Source: Myxocyprinus asiaticus (lineage: Eukaryota > Chordata > Actinopteri > Cypriniformes > Catostomidae). From it: 64,000 nucleotides of DNA. The position numbers were made by a program, and so were the translations under genes. The DNA lies in NCBI RefSeq assembly GCF_019703515.2, contig NC_059385.1, positions 34,212,001-34,276,000 of the forward strand, given 5' to 3'. Shown here piece after piece: positions 1 to 28,200 of the stretch. The stretch's first letter is position 1. The number at the start of each line of letters is the position of its first letter. The notes under the pieces are model-generated. The model did not search any database. It saw only the letters and a list, made by a program, of their open reading frames with translations, and had not been told where the DNA came from.

Positions 1-91
1 GATGTGGGTGACTTGGCACTATTAATTTCTTGATTGTAACAACAACACTGTTCACTCCTGAAACTGCGAAGCGAGTACTGCCTTAGTATTA

Positions 92-2223
92 GGATTAGTT
101 CACCCAAAAATGAAAATGTTCTCGTTATTCACTTACCCTGATGCCATCCCAGATGTGTATAACTGTCTTTCTTTAGCAGAACACAAATTGAAATTGAGAA
201 AATTGTTGGAGCTCTGTAGGTCCTTATAATGTAAGTTAACAGGTCTAAAAGGCATATTTAGGCAGCATAAAAATAATCCACACAATTTAAGTCGATCAAT
301 TAAGGTCTTCTGAAGTTAAGCGCTATGGCACGTTCATGCGAGAAGTCGGAAGCACGCTTTGTATGCAAGAGTTAGTTCATTTCAAACAGCATCCCAGCGC
401 TGGCCGGAAGCAACGATGTAAAGTTAAAAACGTTTTAATTATCTATTTGTTTCTTACACCACCCTATCGATTTGCTTCAAAAGACATTAATTGATCGACT
501 GGGGTTGTGTGGATTACTTTTATGCTGCCTAAATATGCCTTTTGGACCATCAAATAGCCAGCAGCCTGATGGCACCCGTTTACTTACATTATAAGAATGG
601 CTGCAACTAACGATTATTTTGATAATCGACTAATCTAATGATTATTAGAACGATTATTCGACTATTCGGGCGATTATTGCAACGATTAATCATTAGCTCT
701 AAACCGACTATTCAGTTTGTGCCCCGACTTAAAAGGTTGTATTAAACATGCTTGCGAACAATAAAGAGGACAAAATCATCTTTTAAAAATACCTCTAAAT
801 GACATTCACTGAATTCAAGGGAAAAAATACTTTTTGTGTTTAATTCAGTAAAAATTTCACTACAAAAAAATACTATTGTTATCAAGTGTATTTGTCTTTT
901 TCCATTTAAAATTCCTTAAAACAAGTTACATTTACTTGAAGTAACATAAGATATTTAGACTGGCTTTAAGAGAATGTACCTTAAATAAGTGTGTTTTTTA
1001 TACAAGTGTATTTTTTCACTTGGTTATACTTCTGCAAGTGCAGTAAAGACAAAATACACTTGTATTTAAGATCTATTCTCTAAAAGCAAGTCTAAATATC
1101 TTATATGCTGCTTCTCAGGTGAATGCATCTTTTATAAAAGGATTTTTAGATATTTTAAAATATTAGTATTTTTAATAGTATATTCAACATTCTCAGATTT
1201 AAAAAAAATAAATATTCTTCTGCAGTATAGCTGCTAAAGTAAATGTACGTTGTTTTAAATGAGTTTTAGATATTTATATTGGAAAACAAGCCAAAACAAA
1301 AACAAATAATGTATTTTGTTGCAGTGTGTAATGGGGCGAAGACTACCCTCTCTCACCTTTTTGTTCACTTAAATCCATCATTAATTCACCAAAAAAAAAA
1401 AAAAAAAAAAAAACACTCTCTTATTAATAAAGCTGCGTTTTGCCAATTTTCTTCACGATAAGAAATGCATAGTGACATATTATGATTCAATAAGTTGCCA
1501 TCGCGTTATAATCTAGCTGCATTAAGCACGCGCACTCGAGGGATGAGCGTCCCCGCAACAGAGTGTACCTCAGCCGGGTGCAGTTTCAATCTCCCCCCCT
1601 TAGATCGCGACACTTTGCACAACTCATAGAAGAGGTGCTGACCGCACAGAGAAATGCCAGTTTCCTTATTATTTTAACTTTAATAAAGCTATAACGCATT
1701 AAATAGAACTGCATTAAAGATGTAACGCCGGGGTGTTTCCTTTTAAGACGCTCGACAAGTAAGTTTTGCTTAAGCTGAGCGTCAGCTCCGGCTCTGCTTA
1801 TTCCACAACAAGAGTGCTTCTGTATTTACTTATTTTGTATTTTTGCATTATAATTCCCTCATACTTTGCGATCGACATCACCTGAAGCTGTTTGGAAAGT
1901 TTAGAGTGCGTCTGGACTGTGAGATGTGTTTTCTTCCTCTCCTCAGTCAGGCGCGAGCTGCAGTGCTGCTCTTGTGTGCAATCATTAGAGTTTCATATGA
2001 TCTTATGTTACGTTAAGATCAATCGACTAGTCGACAACGAACATGTTTTTATTGTCGACGTTGTCGATAACGTCGACTAATCGTTTCAGCCCTACTACAG
2101 AGCTTCAAAATGTTTCTAAAATCTTAATTTGCGTTCTGCTGACAGCCAGTTATAAGCATCTTGGGTGGCATCGGGGTAAGTGAATAATGAGAACATTTTC
2201 ATTTTTGGGTGAACTATTCCTTT
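92..2223. repeat. Cyprinid-type MITE with GTTCACCCAAAAATGAAAAT ends, split by another element
   Basis: The left end reads AGTTCACCCAAAAATGAAAA and the right end is its reverse complement (TTTTCATTTTTGGGTGAACT, ending near 2223). Both are followed inward by matching inverted sequence (gatgccatcccagatgtgtat on the left, its complement on the right). The two arms are separated by a hAT-like insertion (about 598-2093). Shorter or half copies of the same family occur at 9355, 18090, 18363, 22683, 24531 and 52640. No coding capacity is seen. I do not assign a Repbase name. Confidence 0.7.
598..2093. mobile_element. Non-autonomous hAT-like element
   Basis: The termini are imperfect inverted repeats: the left starts tggctgcaactaacgatta and the right, read inward on the minus strand, starts agggctgaaacgattagtc. 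Both are followed by repeated cgattatt/gtcgac motifs, typical of the non-autonomous hAT families common in teleosts. No transposase frame is present. It lies inside the outer MITE, whose palindrome is broken at this point. I could not define an exact 8-bp target duplication. Confidence 0.5.
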
Positions 2224-2755
2224 AACTGCACAAATGCCTAGCCACATGCGATTTTTACCATGGGGGCCCATGTTAAAAAGCTGTGTAGTTTATAGTGCGT
2301 TGGCTACATACCTGTCTTTCTGCATTATTTGTTGGTACACATTGGCTGTCATGCCAGTCACCTTGGTAATCAATGTTATACGTTATTCATAAGATAAGTT
2401 TTGTGATCCCTCCTCTCACAAATTGCAAATATGAGAGTGAGATGTTTTAATAGCGATTTACACTTCAGTAGCAAAAATGCAGTTAAAATTGTATTAAACG
2501 TTTTGGTTAAAAATTGTCCAAAGCCATGAAAAACATCAGATCTCATATGTGTTTGAAAACATTGCTCGAATCACAGTAAAAAGAAATGAAGGCATTTTTA
2601 TGATTTGTTAAATGTTCCACTGAGACTAACTGCTGTTTGAATGGCAGACTTGCTTCTATTAATATCAGTAAGTTTTCCATAATGTGCCCAACTTGGGTGT
2701 ATTTTCTTGAGTAATCATTTGCTATCATCTTGACTGTGTCTGACTCATTTCACAG

Positions 2756-3056
2756 ATACTTCAGTGACAGCAAGCACAGGAAGCTCGACCACCGATCAGA
2801 CAGCAACTCCAAGGACAGGATGCACTCTGAACACCGCTCCCACTCTGAGCACCGCCTCGGCTCTGACTACACGCACCACAAATCCTCCAGGGACTACCGT
2901 TACCATTCAGACTGGCAGATGGAGCACCGGGTGTCAGGGAGCGGCACCCGCTCTCCCCGAGACCAGCGCTCGCCACTCGGACACCGGTCACCCTTCGAGT
3001 ACTCCTCTGACCACAAAAGCACACCCGAACAGGTCTGGAGCAGCCGCAAGACATAA
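2756..3056 (+). CDS. chd1: chd1 terminal coding exon (chromodomain-helicase-DNA-binding protein 1, C-terminus)
   Basis: A CACAG acceptor at 2751-2755 opens an exon whose frame runs from [16 protein letters not shown] to the stop at 3054-3056. The encoded tail is rich in Ser, His, Arg and Asp and contains [31 protein letters not shown] and the terminal WSSRKT, closely matching the known C-terminus of vertebrate CHD1. CHD1 is an ATP-dependent nucleosome remodeller that reads H3K4me3. Only the low-complexity tail is in the window; the chromodomains and helicase lie upstream. The first base (2756) completes a codon split by the intron. Overlapping open frames in the other phases over this exon are shadows. 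Confidence 0.9.
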
Positions 3057-3880
3057 CACTCTACGCTCGGCTCTCCTCCAATCAGCCATAGACACAAAAC
3101 ACACAGGAAATGCCTTAGGGGATTGTCGGCCGCTGCACTGGGGCTCGGGGAGTGCCGCCCTTTCCTCATCGGGGAGGAAACACAGATCGCATATTTTTGT
3201 ATTTAAGAGTTGGCTGCATCATTTCTTAGGTGCTGCTGAGTAAAAAAAAAAAAAATTTTTATTATTTTTATAAATTGACTTTTTTTCTTTTTCTTTTTAC
3301 TTGGAAACAGATGATTCCATGTTTCACTATCATGTGCGACACTGGATCCAGGCATTGACTTCATATACACGTAAATAAACATGATGCGGCTTATTTAAGA
3401 AGTGTTGAGTGAAAGGATGCTAGCTATCATCTTTATCATGCTAGAGGATGTAAAGGGTTTCTGTTCTGAAGGACTGGGGTTCACCTTCCAAAGTACCTCG
3501 TTTACATTGTCTTGTGACCACCTTGCCAATTTTATCTGTAATTTTTCCTTCCATCATGCTTGAATTATTTAAATCTGTCTGGGTTTTTTTAGTGCTTATC
3601 AAATAATGTCACTTTTTCATATTGTACTACTGTAAATTATTGTATAAAGTAAATCAAATGGGCTTTTCTCAGGCTTGTGTATTATTTTTTTTTACTATTT
3701 CCCCATAAACTCAGGCTTTTTGACATTTCTAAATCTAAATAGTTCTGAATCATGATGATATGGAATGGGGAAAATATTCCATGTGTGTACGATGTAGGAA
3801 CATTTTGTTTGTAGTATCTTTTTTGGTTTGCCATAGAGCCTCACTGCATCATGTAAAAAAATTAAATAAAAAAAAAAAAA
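3057..3880 (+). other. chd1: chd1 3' UTR (probable)
   Basis: AT-rich sequence follows the chd1 stop. It contains AATAAA at 3374-3379 and again at 3865-3870, the second followed directly by a genomic A-run. Either could be the polyadenylation signal; the later one would give a 3' UTR of about 0.8 kb. No coding content is seen. Confidence 0.5.
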
Positions 3881-5854
3881 TCAAACCATATTAAAACAGA
3901 CACAAAACGGTCATTCATAGCTAGAGGCACTTACGAGCTCACATTAGAACATTTCCATGGTTATCTTTCCTATTGTTTTCTATAAATGTTGGCAATAATG
4001 TAACATTTTCTATGCAGCCCAAATGTATTTCTGGTGACTGGCCCACGTAAATCAGAATGCTGTTACAAGACACACTGATGTATATAGATCTCCTCTATAT
4101 TTCAAACTTACACTGAAAATGCATGGATTTTTAAAGTAATTGTTTTATATAATGGTTTATAAAGTCATTAAACTTGAATCATTGTTTTCACCTTGTTTAC
4201 ATAAATAAGCATGCTTTTCTATGCACTTTTCAAAAGGGAGAGGGGGCAATTGGCAATGATTATCAGTATCTCTGTTGTACTGATACCACAAACCATGCCA
4301 ACTAAACTCGCTTAACGGAGTCATGTTGCCTGTGGTTTGGACATGGTGTACCAATTTGTGTAGAAGCCAGCCAGTCGGTTTCAGCTAGCTCTTATTTTAT
4401 GAGCAATATAACAACGCTCTGAGGGTGTACCTTCTGAGACTGAAACTACTGAAGAAATTAATTTGTTGATCTTACTATTATTTTTCCATATTTATTTTGC
4501 CTCACAAGCAGCTCACACTTATGTTGATCTTACATAAAACTGAAGTGTGCAATTTCTGCACCTCCAAACGGAGTTGCACAAGAAACATCGTTTTCAAAAA
4601 GCGTTCTGAATAAACCCTTCATCTGCATTGGCCAAACTAACAGATAGTCCCAGTGCTGTGAAAGAGTATTTCCCCTTATCCTCATTTCTTCTGTTTTTGT
4701 TTATATCTCATAAATCAAACAAAATCTAACATAAAACAAAGGCAATCTGAGTAAACAAAATACCATCTTTAAATTATTTATTGAAGCAAAAATTATTTAT
4801 TGCAGTTCATGCTTGAAAACTCTCCAATGTGGCTGAACTAAAGCAGTTCTGCAAAGAATAGTGAGCCAAAATTCCACCACAGCGTTGTGAAAGACTGATC
4901 TCCAGTTATCGGAAGTGTTTAGTTTGCAGTTGTTGCTGCTAAAGGTGGCACAACCAGCTATTAAGTTTAAGGGGGCAGTTAGTTTTTCACATGGGTGATA
5001 TAGGTGTTGGATAAAATTTTTCTTCAGTAAAAAAAATACATATTTGAAAAATGTGTTGTGTTTACTCAGGTTGCCTTTGTTTTATGTTCTATCCCATTTG
5101 AAGATCTAAAACAATTTAGTATGAAAAATACACAAAAATAGAAGAAATCGGGAAGGGTCAAATACGTTTTCACAGCATTGTATGCCACTGGTTAAATCAA
5201 TGTGGTTGTGTCAGGCTGACAGGTCATTCAAAACAGGAATTTTTATAGTGGCACAAAAACAGTTTTTACAGTTTTTGAGAAAATTAACCTACGAATGGCT
5301 TAGTTGTCCCTGCGTATGAAGCTGGGATAGAAGAAAGTGTTTTAACACTGAAAAGTTACATACTTCATCTTTAAAACAGCTTGAGGGATGTGATGAGAAT
5401 TGAGTGTCATGCCCATGTTTCTTTCAATAATTTGTTTAATAGTTTTATTCATTCAAAAGCATGACTCATTTGCTAACAGTTCTCAAGATTGTCTGATGAC
5501 ATTTTCAGTAAAAATGAATTCTTGTTCTCACAAATAAATACAAATTAGTTACATGACCAGTGACTGTAAGATGCAAGACATTTAAGTGTATAACCAATTA
5601 CTATCAACCAGCATAAGGCATGTTTACAGGAAAGATATTGAGACTGATTTATAGAGACTGAACCATTACAAATAATTACTTAACATCTGTAACATGATAC
5701 ATGCCTTACCTGCTTAAATGTTACTAACTTGGTATTGTCAGCTCTGAAACTATCTGATGTAATATAATATGGTTATATAGTTTAGCCGCTAGTTTAAAGA
5801 CAGGCAAATGGAGTACTACTAAGATTTTACAAAAGAAAAACACAAAAGGCAACA
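3881..5854. other. Intergenic region between convergent chd1 and reep5
   Basis: This is the tail-to-tail spacer between chd1 (+) and reep5 (-). Apart from a Tc1-type MITE (4651-5180) nothing recognisable was found. Confidence 0.5.
4651..5180. mobile_element. Tc1/mariner-type MITE
   Basis: Imperfect terminal inverted repeats of about 50 bp: the left starts cagtgctgtgaaagagtatt and the right, read on the minus strand, starts caatgctgtgaaaacgtatt. Both continue through a shared atttcttct(g/a)tttttg block. A second inverted pair (aaaacaaaggcaa and ttgcctttgtttt) lies further in. TA follows the right end but not the left. About 530 bp, no open frame. Confidence 0.6.
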
Positions 5855-5860
5855 TTTATT
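5855..5860 (-). terminator. reep5: Candidate reep5 polyadenylation signal
   Basis: TTTATT on the plus strand is AATAAA on the reep5 strand, about 52 bp past the stop codon. This would give a very short 3' UTR; a more distal signal is also possible. Confidence 0.4.
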
Positions 5861-5911
5861 CAGGCAAGTGACGTCCTGTAGGATATGAAGCAGTTAAAAT
5901 GGCTGCCATCT

Positions 5912-22229
<16,318 letters not shown>

Positions 22230-22282
22230 ATGGAGTCAAAAAGATGGGAGATCCCCAACGGCGTACTGGACGACCTTTGCAG
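22230..22282 (+). CDS. dcp2: dcp2 exon 1
   Basis: ATG in context AACATGG begins [17 protein letters not shown]; the donor is GCAG|GTTAAC. The split codon gives Ser with exon 2. Confidence 0.95.
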
Positions 22283-25200
22283 GTTAACAGAGAGCTTGAA
22301 TTCATATGCGACCGTGTGTTATTAGTTATTAAAATCTAAATATTAATCTACGTGAGTTCGATTGGTTTATGAACACGGATCTATCTTTAATTACACCGTC
22401 ATGTAAATTGAGACTATTCGCTGCCTTCATTTAAAGCGTCGTTCAGCTGTAGTTTAGCATAATGGGAGCATTTCGAGTCAGTTGCAATTTTGGGAATCTA
22501 TGATGCCCAAAATGCAACTCACTAGGTTTTGATACCCGGAGAGAGAAATGTTATAGTCAGTCAACCGTCTGAGGATGATATACAGTATTGTTGTTGGTAT
22601 TTTTTGTTTCAAAACAGTAGTTGTATAGAACACAGTCTTAGGCTACTATATAATAAGAACTGATCAGATTCTTAATCACCCTAAAAGGAATAGTTCACCC
22701 AAAAATGAAAATTCTCTCATCATTTACTCACCCTCATGCCATCCCATATGTGTATGACTTTCTTTCATCTGCTGAACACAAAGAGTTTAAGAATATCTGT
22801 GCTCTTTAGGTTCACACAATGTAAGTAAACAGGGTCCAAAACTTTGAAGTTCAAAAAAATCACATAAAGGTAGCATAAAAATAATCCATATGACTCCAAT
22901 GGGTAAATCCATGTCTTCAAAAGGGACATGATAGGTGTTGGTAAGAACAGATCAATATTTAAGTAATTTTTTACTGTAAATTCTCATCTCTGCCCAGTAG
23001 GTGGCGATATGCACAAAAGAAGAACCCTTACAAGAGAAGAGTGCTTAGGAGGGCTGTTTTAAAGTTAAGATTTGAAGTAAAAAGTACTTAATTACTGATC
23101 TGTTTGTGTTCAGTAGGAGAAAGAAAGTCAAACACATCTGGGAGGGCATGAGGGTGAGCAAGTGATGAGAGAATTTTAATTTTTGGGTGAACTATCCCTT
23201 TAAATGTGCCATTCACTGAAGTTGGCTTTATGTATCTAGTGTTGTATTATTTATTAATGAATGTTTTTGTATTGTCTCCTGTAGTCGCTTCATTCTTCAT
23301 ATCCCTAGTGAAGAGAGGGACAATGCAATCAGAGTTTGCTTCCAGATTGAGCTTGCCCATTGGTTTTACCTGGATTTCTGTTTGCAGAATTCACCAGGAT
23401 TACCTCAGTGTGGGATAAGGGACTTTGCCAAGGCTGATATCCTAAAGAGATTATATATTATTTTCATCAGAAGCATACACATGCCAGAGTTTTGAATTTG
23501 TTCAATTCAATAGCCCTTGAAAGTTTCGGTTTTGTGAGAAATTCCAAGGGTAAAAAATAACTCAAAAAGTCTCAGTGATTTGTTGGTTTTCTCTGGGTGT
23601 CTCCTTAACTTTATAATCACTTTTTAATCACTGTCCATTCCTGCTGCCCCAAGGAGAGGATGTTCAGAAGGTTTTAGAGCAGTGGAAAGAGTATAAGATG
23701 GGTGTACCCACATTTGGGGCAATTATTCTTGATGAAACACTTGACAATGTGAGAACACAGCTGCTAGATGCATTACATAATGACAGATCCTTCATGTATT
23801 TCTATATTTATCACTATTTATCACAGTTTATTTTAAAGATTAAAAAAATGTAATTATTTAGAATCTTTATTTTATCTGAAGGTGTTGCTAGTCCAAGGCT
23901 ATTTGGCCAAGTCTGGCTGGGGATTTCCTAAAGGGAAAGTAAATGAAGATGAGGCTTTCCATGACTGTGCTGTGAGAGAAGTATGCTAACTTCTATTAGC
24001 TTGGAAATGTGACTGTTGCTTTGATATCTGTTGAAATATTTTAAGATCAGTTAAGATCAGATTTGCAAAATCTGCCATTTTGCAAATCTGATGTGTTTCA
24101 TTTCTACTGCAGGTTTTGGAGGAGACAGGCTTTGATATCCGGGACCGGATCTGCAAAAAGACATATATTGAACAGAGAATTTCAGATCAGTTGGCTCGAT
24201 TGTATATTATTCCAGGAGTTCCTAAGGACACAAAGTTTAACCCCAAGACCAGAAAGGAAATACGGGTGTATATTTATCTTAATGCTCTTTTTTTTATTTT
24301 TTATTTATTTTATTTTTTTTTCCTATATAGAAGCACATGTGTTTGATGTTAAAGACATTTAATTTAATTTCTCTGCTCTCTTGATTCCTCCTAGAACATT
24401 GAATGGTTCCCAGTGGACAAGCTGCCTTGTCACAGGAATGATATGACTCCTAAATCCAAGCTTGGACTGGCTCCAAATAAGTTTTTCATGGCTATTCCAT
24501 TTATGAGGTACATCCTCTCTTTTTGTATCATTAAAAGAATAGTTCACCCAGAAATAAAAACTTAGTCATTATTTACTCACCCTTGTTGATCCAAACCTGT
24601 ATGACTTTTTTCTGTGGTACAAGTGGAAACATTTTAAAGGATGTTCAGTTTGCATATTTCCTTACAAGGGCAGTTGGTATTTACTCAATTTAAAGCTTAA
24701 AAAAGACCCAGTGGATCATATTCCAAGTCTTCTGAAGACATGTGATAGGTTTTGGTAAGAGGCAAACTGAAATGCAGTTTATTTTTCATTGAAAATCTTG
24801 CCATCATATCTGTCCTTTGAGTGTTCATGAGTGCATGAGAGAAGCTTCTCAGTGGCTTGTGAACACCTGAACGAGCATCTCTCATGCACCCATGAATGTG
24901 GTGGGAAAAAAATAAATGGAAAATAACTTACAGGTGCATCTCAATAAATTAGAATGTCGTGGAAAAGTTCATTTATTTCAGTAATTCAACTCAAATTGTG
25001 AAACTTGTGTATTAAAAAAATTCAATGCACCAGACTGAAGTAGTTTAAGTCTTTGGTTCTTTTAATTGTGATGATTTTGGCTCACATTTAACAAAAACCC
25101 ACCAATTCACTATCTCAAAAAATTAGAATACATCATAAGACCAATAAAAAAAACATTTTTAGTGAATTGTTGGCCTTCTGGAAAGTATGTTCATTTACTG

Positions 25201-28200
25201 TATATGTACTCAATACTTGGTAGGGGCTCCTTTTGCTTTAATTACTGCCTCAATTCGGCGTGGCATGGAGGTGATCAGTTTGTGGCACTGCTGAGGTGGT
25301 ATGGAAGCCCAGGTTTCTTTGACAGTGGCCTTCAGCTCATCTGCATTTTTTGGTCTCTTGTTTCTCATTTTCCTCTTGACAATACCCCATAGATTCTCTA
25401 TGGGGTTCAGGTCTGGTGAGTTTGCTGGCCAGTCAAGCACACCAACACCATGGTCATTTAACCAACTTTTTGTGCTTTTGGCAGTGTGGGCAGGTGCCAA
25501 ATCCTGCTGGAAAATGAAATCAGCATCTTTAAAAAGCTGGTCAGCAGAAGGAAGCATGAAGTGCTCCAAAATGTCTTGGTAAACGGGTGCAGTGACTTTG
25601 GTTTTCAAAAAAACACAATGGACCAACACCAGCAGATGACATTGCACCCCAAATCATCACAGACTGTGGAAACTTAACAGTGGACTTCAAGCAACTTGGG
25701 CTTTGAGCTTCTCCACCCTTCCTCCAGACTCTAGAACCTTGGTTTCCAAATGAAATACAAAACTTGCTCTCGTCTGAAAAGAGGACTTTGGACCACTGGG
25801 CAATAGTCCAGTTCTTCTTCTCCTTAGCCCAGGTAAGATGCCTCTGACGTTGTCTGTGGTCCAGGAGTGGCTTAACAAGAGGAATATGACAACTGTAGCC
25901 AAATTCCTTGACACGTCTGTGTGTGGTGGCTCTTGATGCCTTGACCCCAGCCTCAGTCCATTCCTTGTGAAGTTCATCCAAATTCTTGAATCGATTTTGC
26001 TTGACAATCCTCATAAGGCTGCGGTTCTCTCGGTTGGTTGTGCATCTTTTTCTTCCACACTTTTTCCTTCCACTCAACTTTCTGTTAACATGCTTGGACA
26101 CAGCACTCTGTGAACAGCCAGCTTCTTTGGCAATGAATGTTTGTGGCTTACCCTCCTTGTGAAGGGTGTCAATGATTGTCTTCTGGACAACTGTCAGATC
26201 AGCAGTCTTCCCCATGATTGTGTAGCCTAGTGAACCAAACTGAGAGACCATTTTGAAGGGTCAGGAAACCTTTGCAGGTGTTTTGAGTTGATTAGCTGAT
26301 TGGCATGTCACCATATTCTAATTTTTTGAGATAGTGAATTGGTGGGTTTTTGTTAAATGTGAGCCAAAATCATCACAATTAAAAGAACAAAAGACTTAAA
26401 CTACTTCAGTCTGTGTACACTGAATTTATTTAATACACGAGTTTCACAATTTGAGTTGAATTACTGAAATAAATGAACTTTTCCATGACATTCTAATTTA
26501 TTGAGATGCACCTGTAAATATGTTTCGTGTTCTTTCTCGCTGAAACATAATACGTGTTAAAAAGACATGTAAATGCATGGGTCGCATGGACCACTTTTAT
26601 GACAATTTTGGGTGCTTTTTGAGCTTTATAGTGAGTCACTATCAACTGCCATTGTATGGAAATCCGCAAACAACATCAACATTTTTCCTTTTGTGTTCTG
26701 CAGAAGAAAATCCTTACCGTTTGGAATGACATGAGGTTGAGAAAATAGTGACAGAATTAAACATTTTAAACTATTCTTTTTAATCACATCTAAAATGATT
26801 AATGGTTGTATTTTTTGTTTGTTGTTTGGATCAAGTAAAATTAAAGTGTAATATGCCTGTCTGTAGGCAGCTCAAAGAGTGGATAGCCAAACACAAAGGA
26901 GAATCAACGAGCAGTGATGAGGATTTGGCATCCAATGGCAGCACACCGTCCAAACCATTCCGGTATGATTATTGCCATAATATACATTCACCCTCTTCAC
27001 CTTTGTATGTCCATACAATAGCAAAATAAAAAAATCACTATTACGCTTTCACAGCTGTCCAAAAGAAGAAAAGAATAGAGAGCTTTGGGTTACAGCAGTC
27101 AGAAGAGAGAAATGTTCTGTCACTTCCTCTGCAACTGTGTTAGAAACCTCATTGCAGCTGTGGTAACTTTTTTTTTTTTTTTTGCTTCCAGGGTAATATA
27201 ATACCAAGTATTAAGTTATACTAAATAATAAAAGAATTGCAAATAGATTTAAGCTGCTAAATAAGATGGAAATGCATCATCACAGTCAGTGAAAAGGGTC
27301 CATAGTTTGCAAATATGATGCTCACAAAAAGGTGCAATCATGCAAACAAAAAGGTGCGGAAATGTAAGTTTTGGTGCAACATATTGTGATGTAGGCATCC
27401 ATCGACCAGTGATAGTTTTAGAGAGGTCCAGTTGTGTTTTTCAGAAAAATATTTTAAAACTGACCCAGCTCTTTCCACACACAAAATGGGTCCTATCAGT
27501 CAGATGCTTGGGGATTGTGAGAGAACTAGGGTGTTCATGAGATTGTAGTAGAAATGCAAATGCTGAAGAAAATGGATAGTAAAAGTACAAAGTACTTTAT
27601 GCAACCAGTTTTAACATTCTATCCCATCATAACATTATTGTTCTAACAAACTCTAGACTGCTGTCAAACACAACTTCTCACATGCCCACAAAATGACGTT
27701 TCAGTCAGTAAACAGGATAATTGGTGCATAGCAAAGAGGGTTGCAAATATCAAAAGCATCCACAGACAGTCGCTAACATTAATGAATGAATTAAATACAT
27801 CAGCCATATTTTCTTACTCGCCGACTAAAAGCTGTTTGTTTGTATACAGCATAGTTAAATATTTTAAACAAATGTGGCTTATTTTGTCATGTTTTTACAT
27901 GAAACAAACATAATATGAAAATCTGTTTCACATGATTACTTAAAGATGATGCTCTCAATTAAAACAAGCCCCAAAACACCTTGATACATACGATGCGATT
28001 GCGTAGATCCTGAGGTTATCTTCACTGAGCAAATGTTGAGATGCTACTGAGGGTATGAAGGGAAGTCGGGCGGCTGCTTCCGGATCCTAATGCCTGCCAC
28101 ATGCAATCTCTATCAGTGTGACTTTTTCACAGAAAAGATTTATGTGTTTCTTTTTTCTCAACAACGCTATTTTGACCAGGTGCAACTTTACATCTGGAAA

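Larger units (their letters stand above)
1..2755. other. Presumed intron of chd1 upstream of its last exon, filled with repeats
   Basis: No exon-like open frame was recognised here. The stretch ends at a polypyrimidine tract and CACAG acceptor directly before the chd1 terminal exon, so it is taken as intron. Most of it is a palindromic MITE interrupted by a hAT-like element; 2224-2755 shows no recognisable content. Confidence 0.55.
24531..26780. repeat. AGTTCACCC-type MITE variant, split by a Tc1 element
   Basis: Left arm aaagaatagttcacccagaa with acttagtcattatttactca; right arm tttggaatgacatgaggttg to the final actattctttt. It is interrupted by the Tc1 copy at 24931-26514. Lies in dcp2 intron 6. 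Confidence 0.65.

Noticed and set aside
2761..3243. Three overlapping open frames over the chd1 exon in other phases, 89-159 codons
   Set aside because: They are shadows of the GC-rich, codon-biased chd1 C-terminal exon; none has a family match, while the chd1 frame does.
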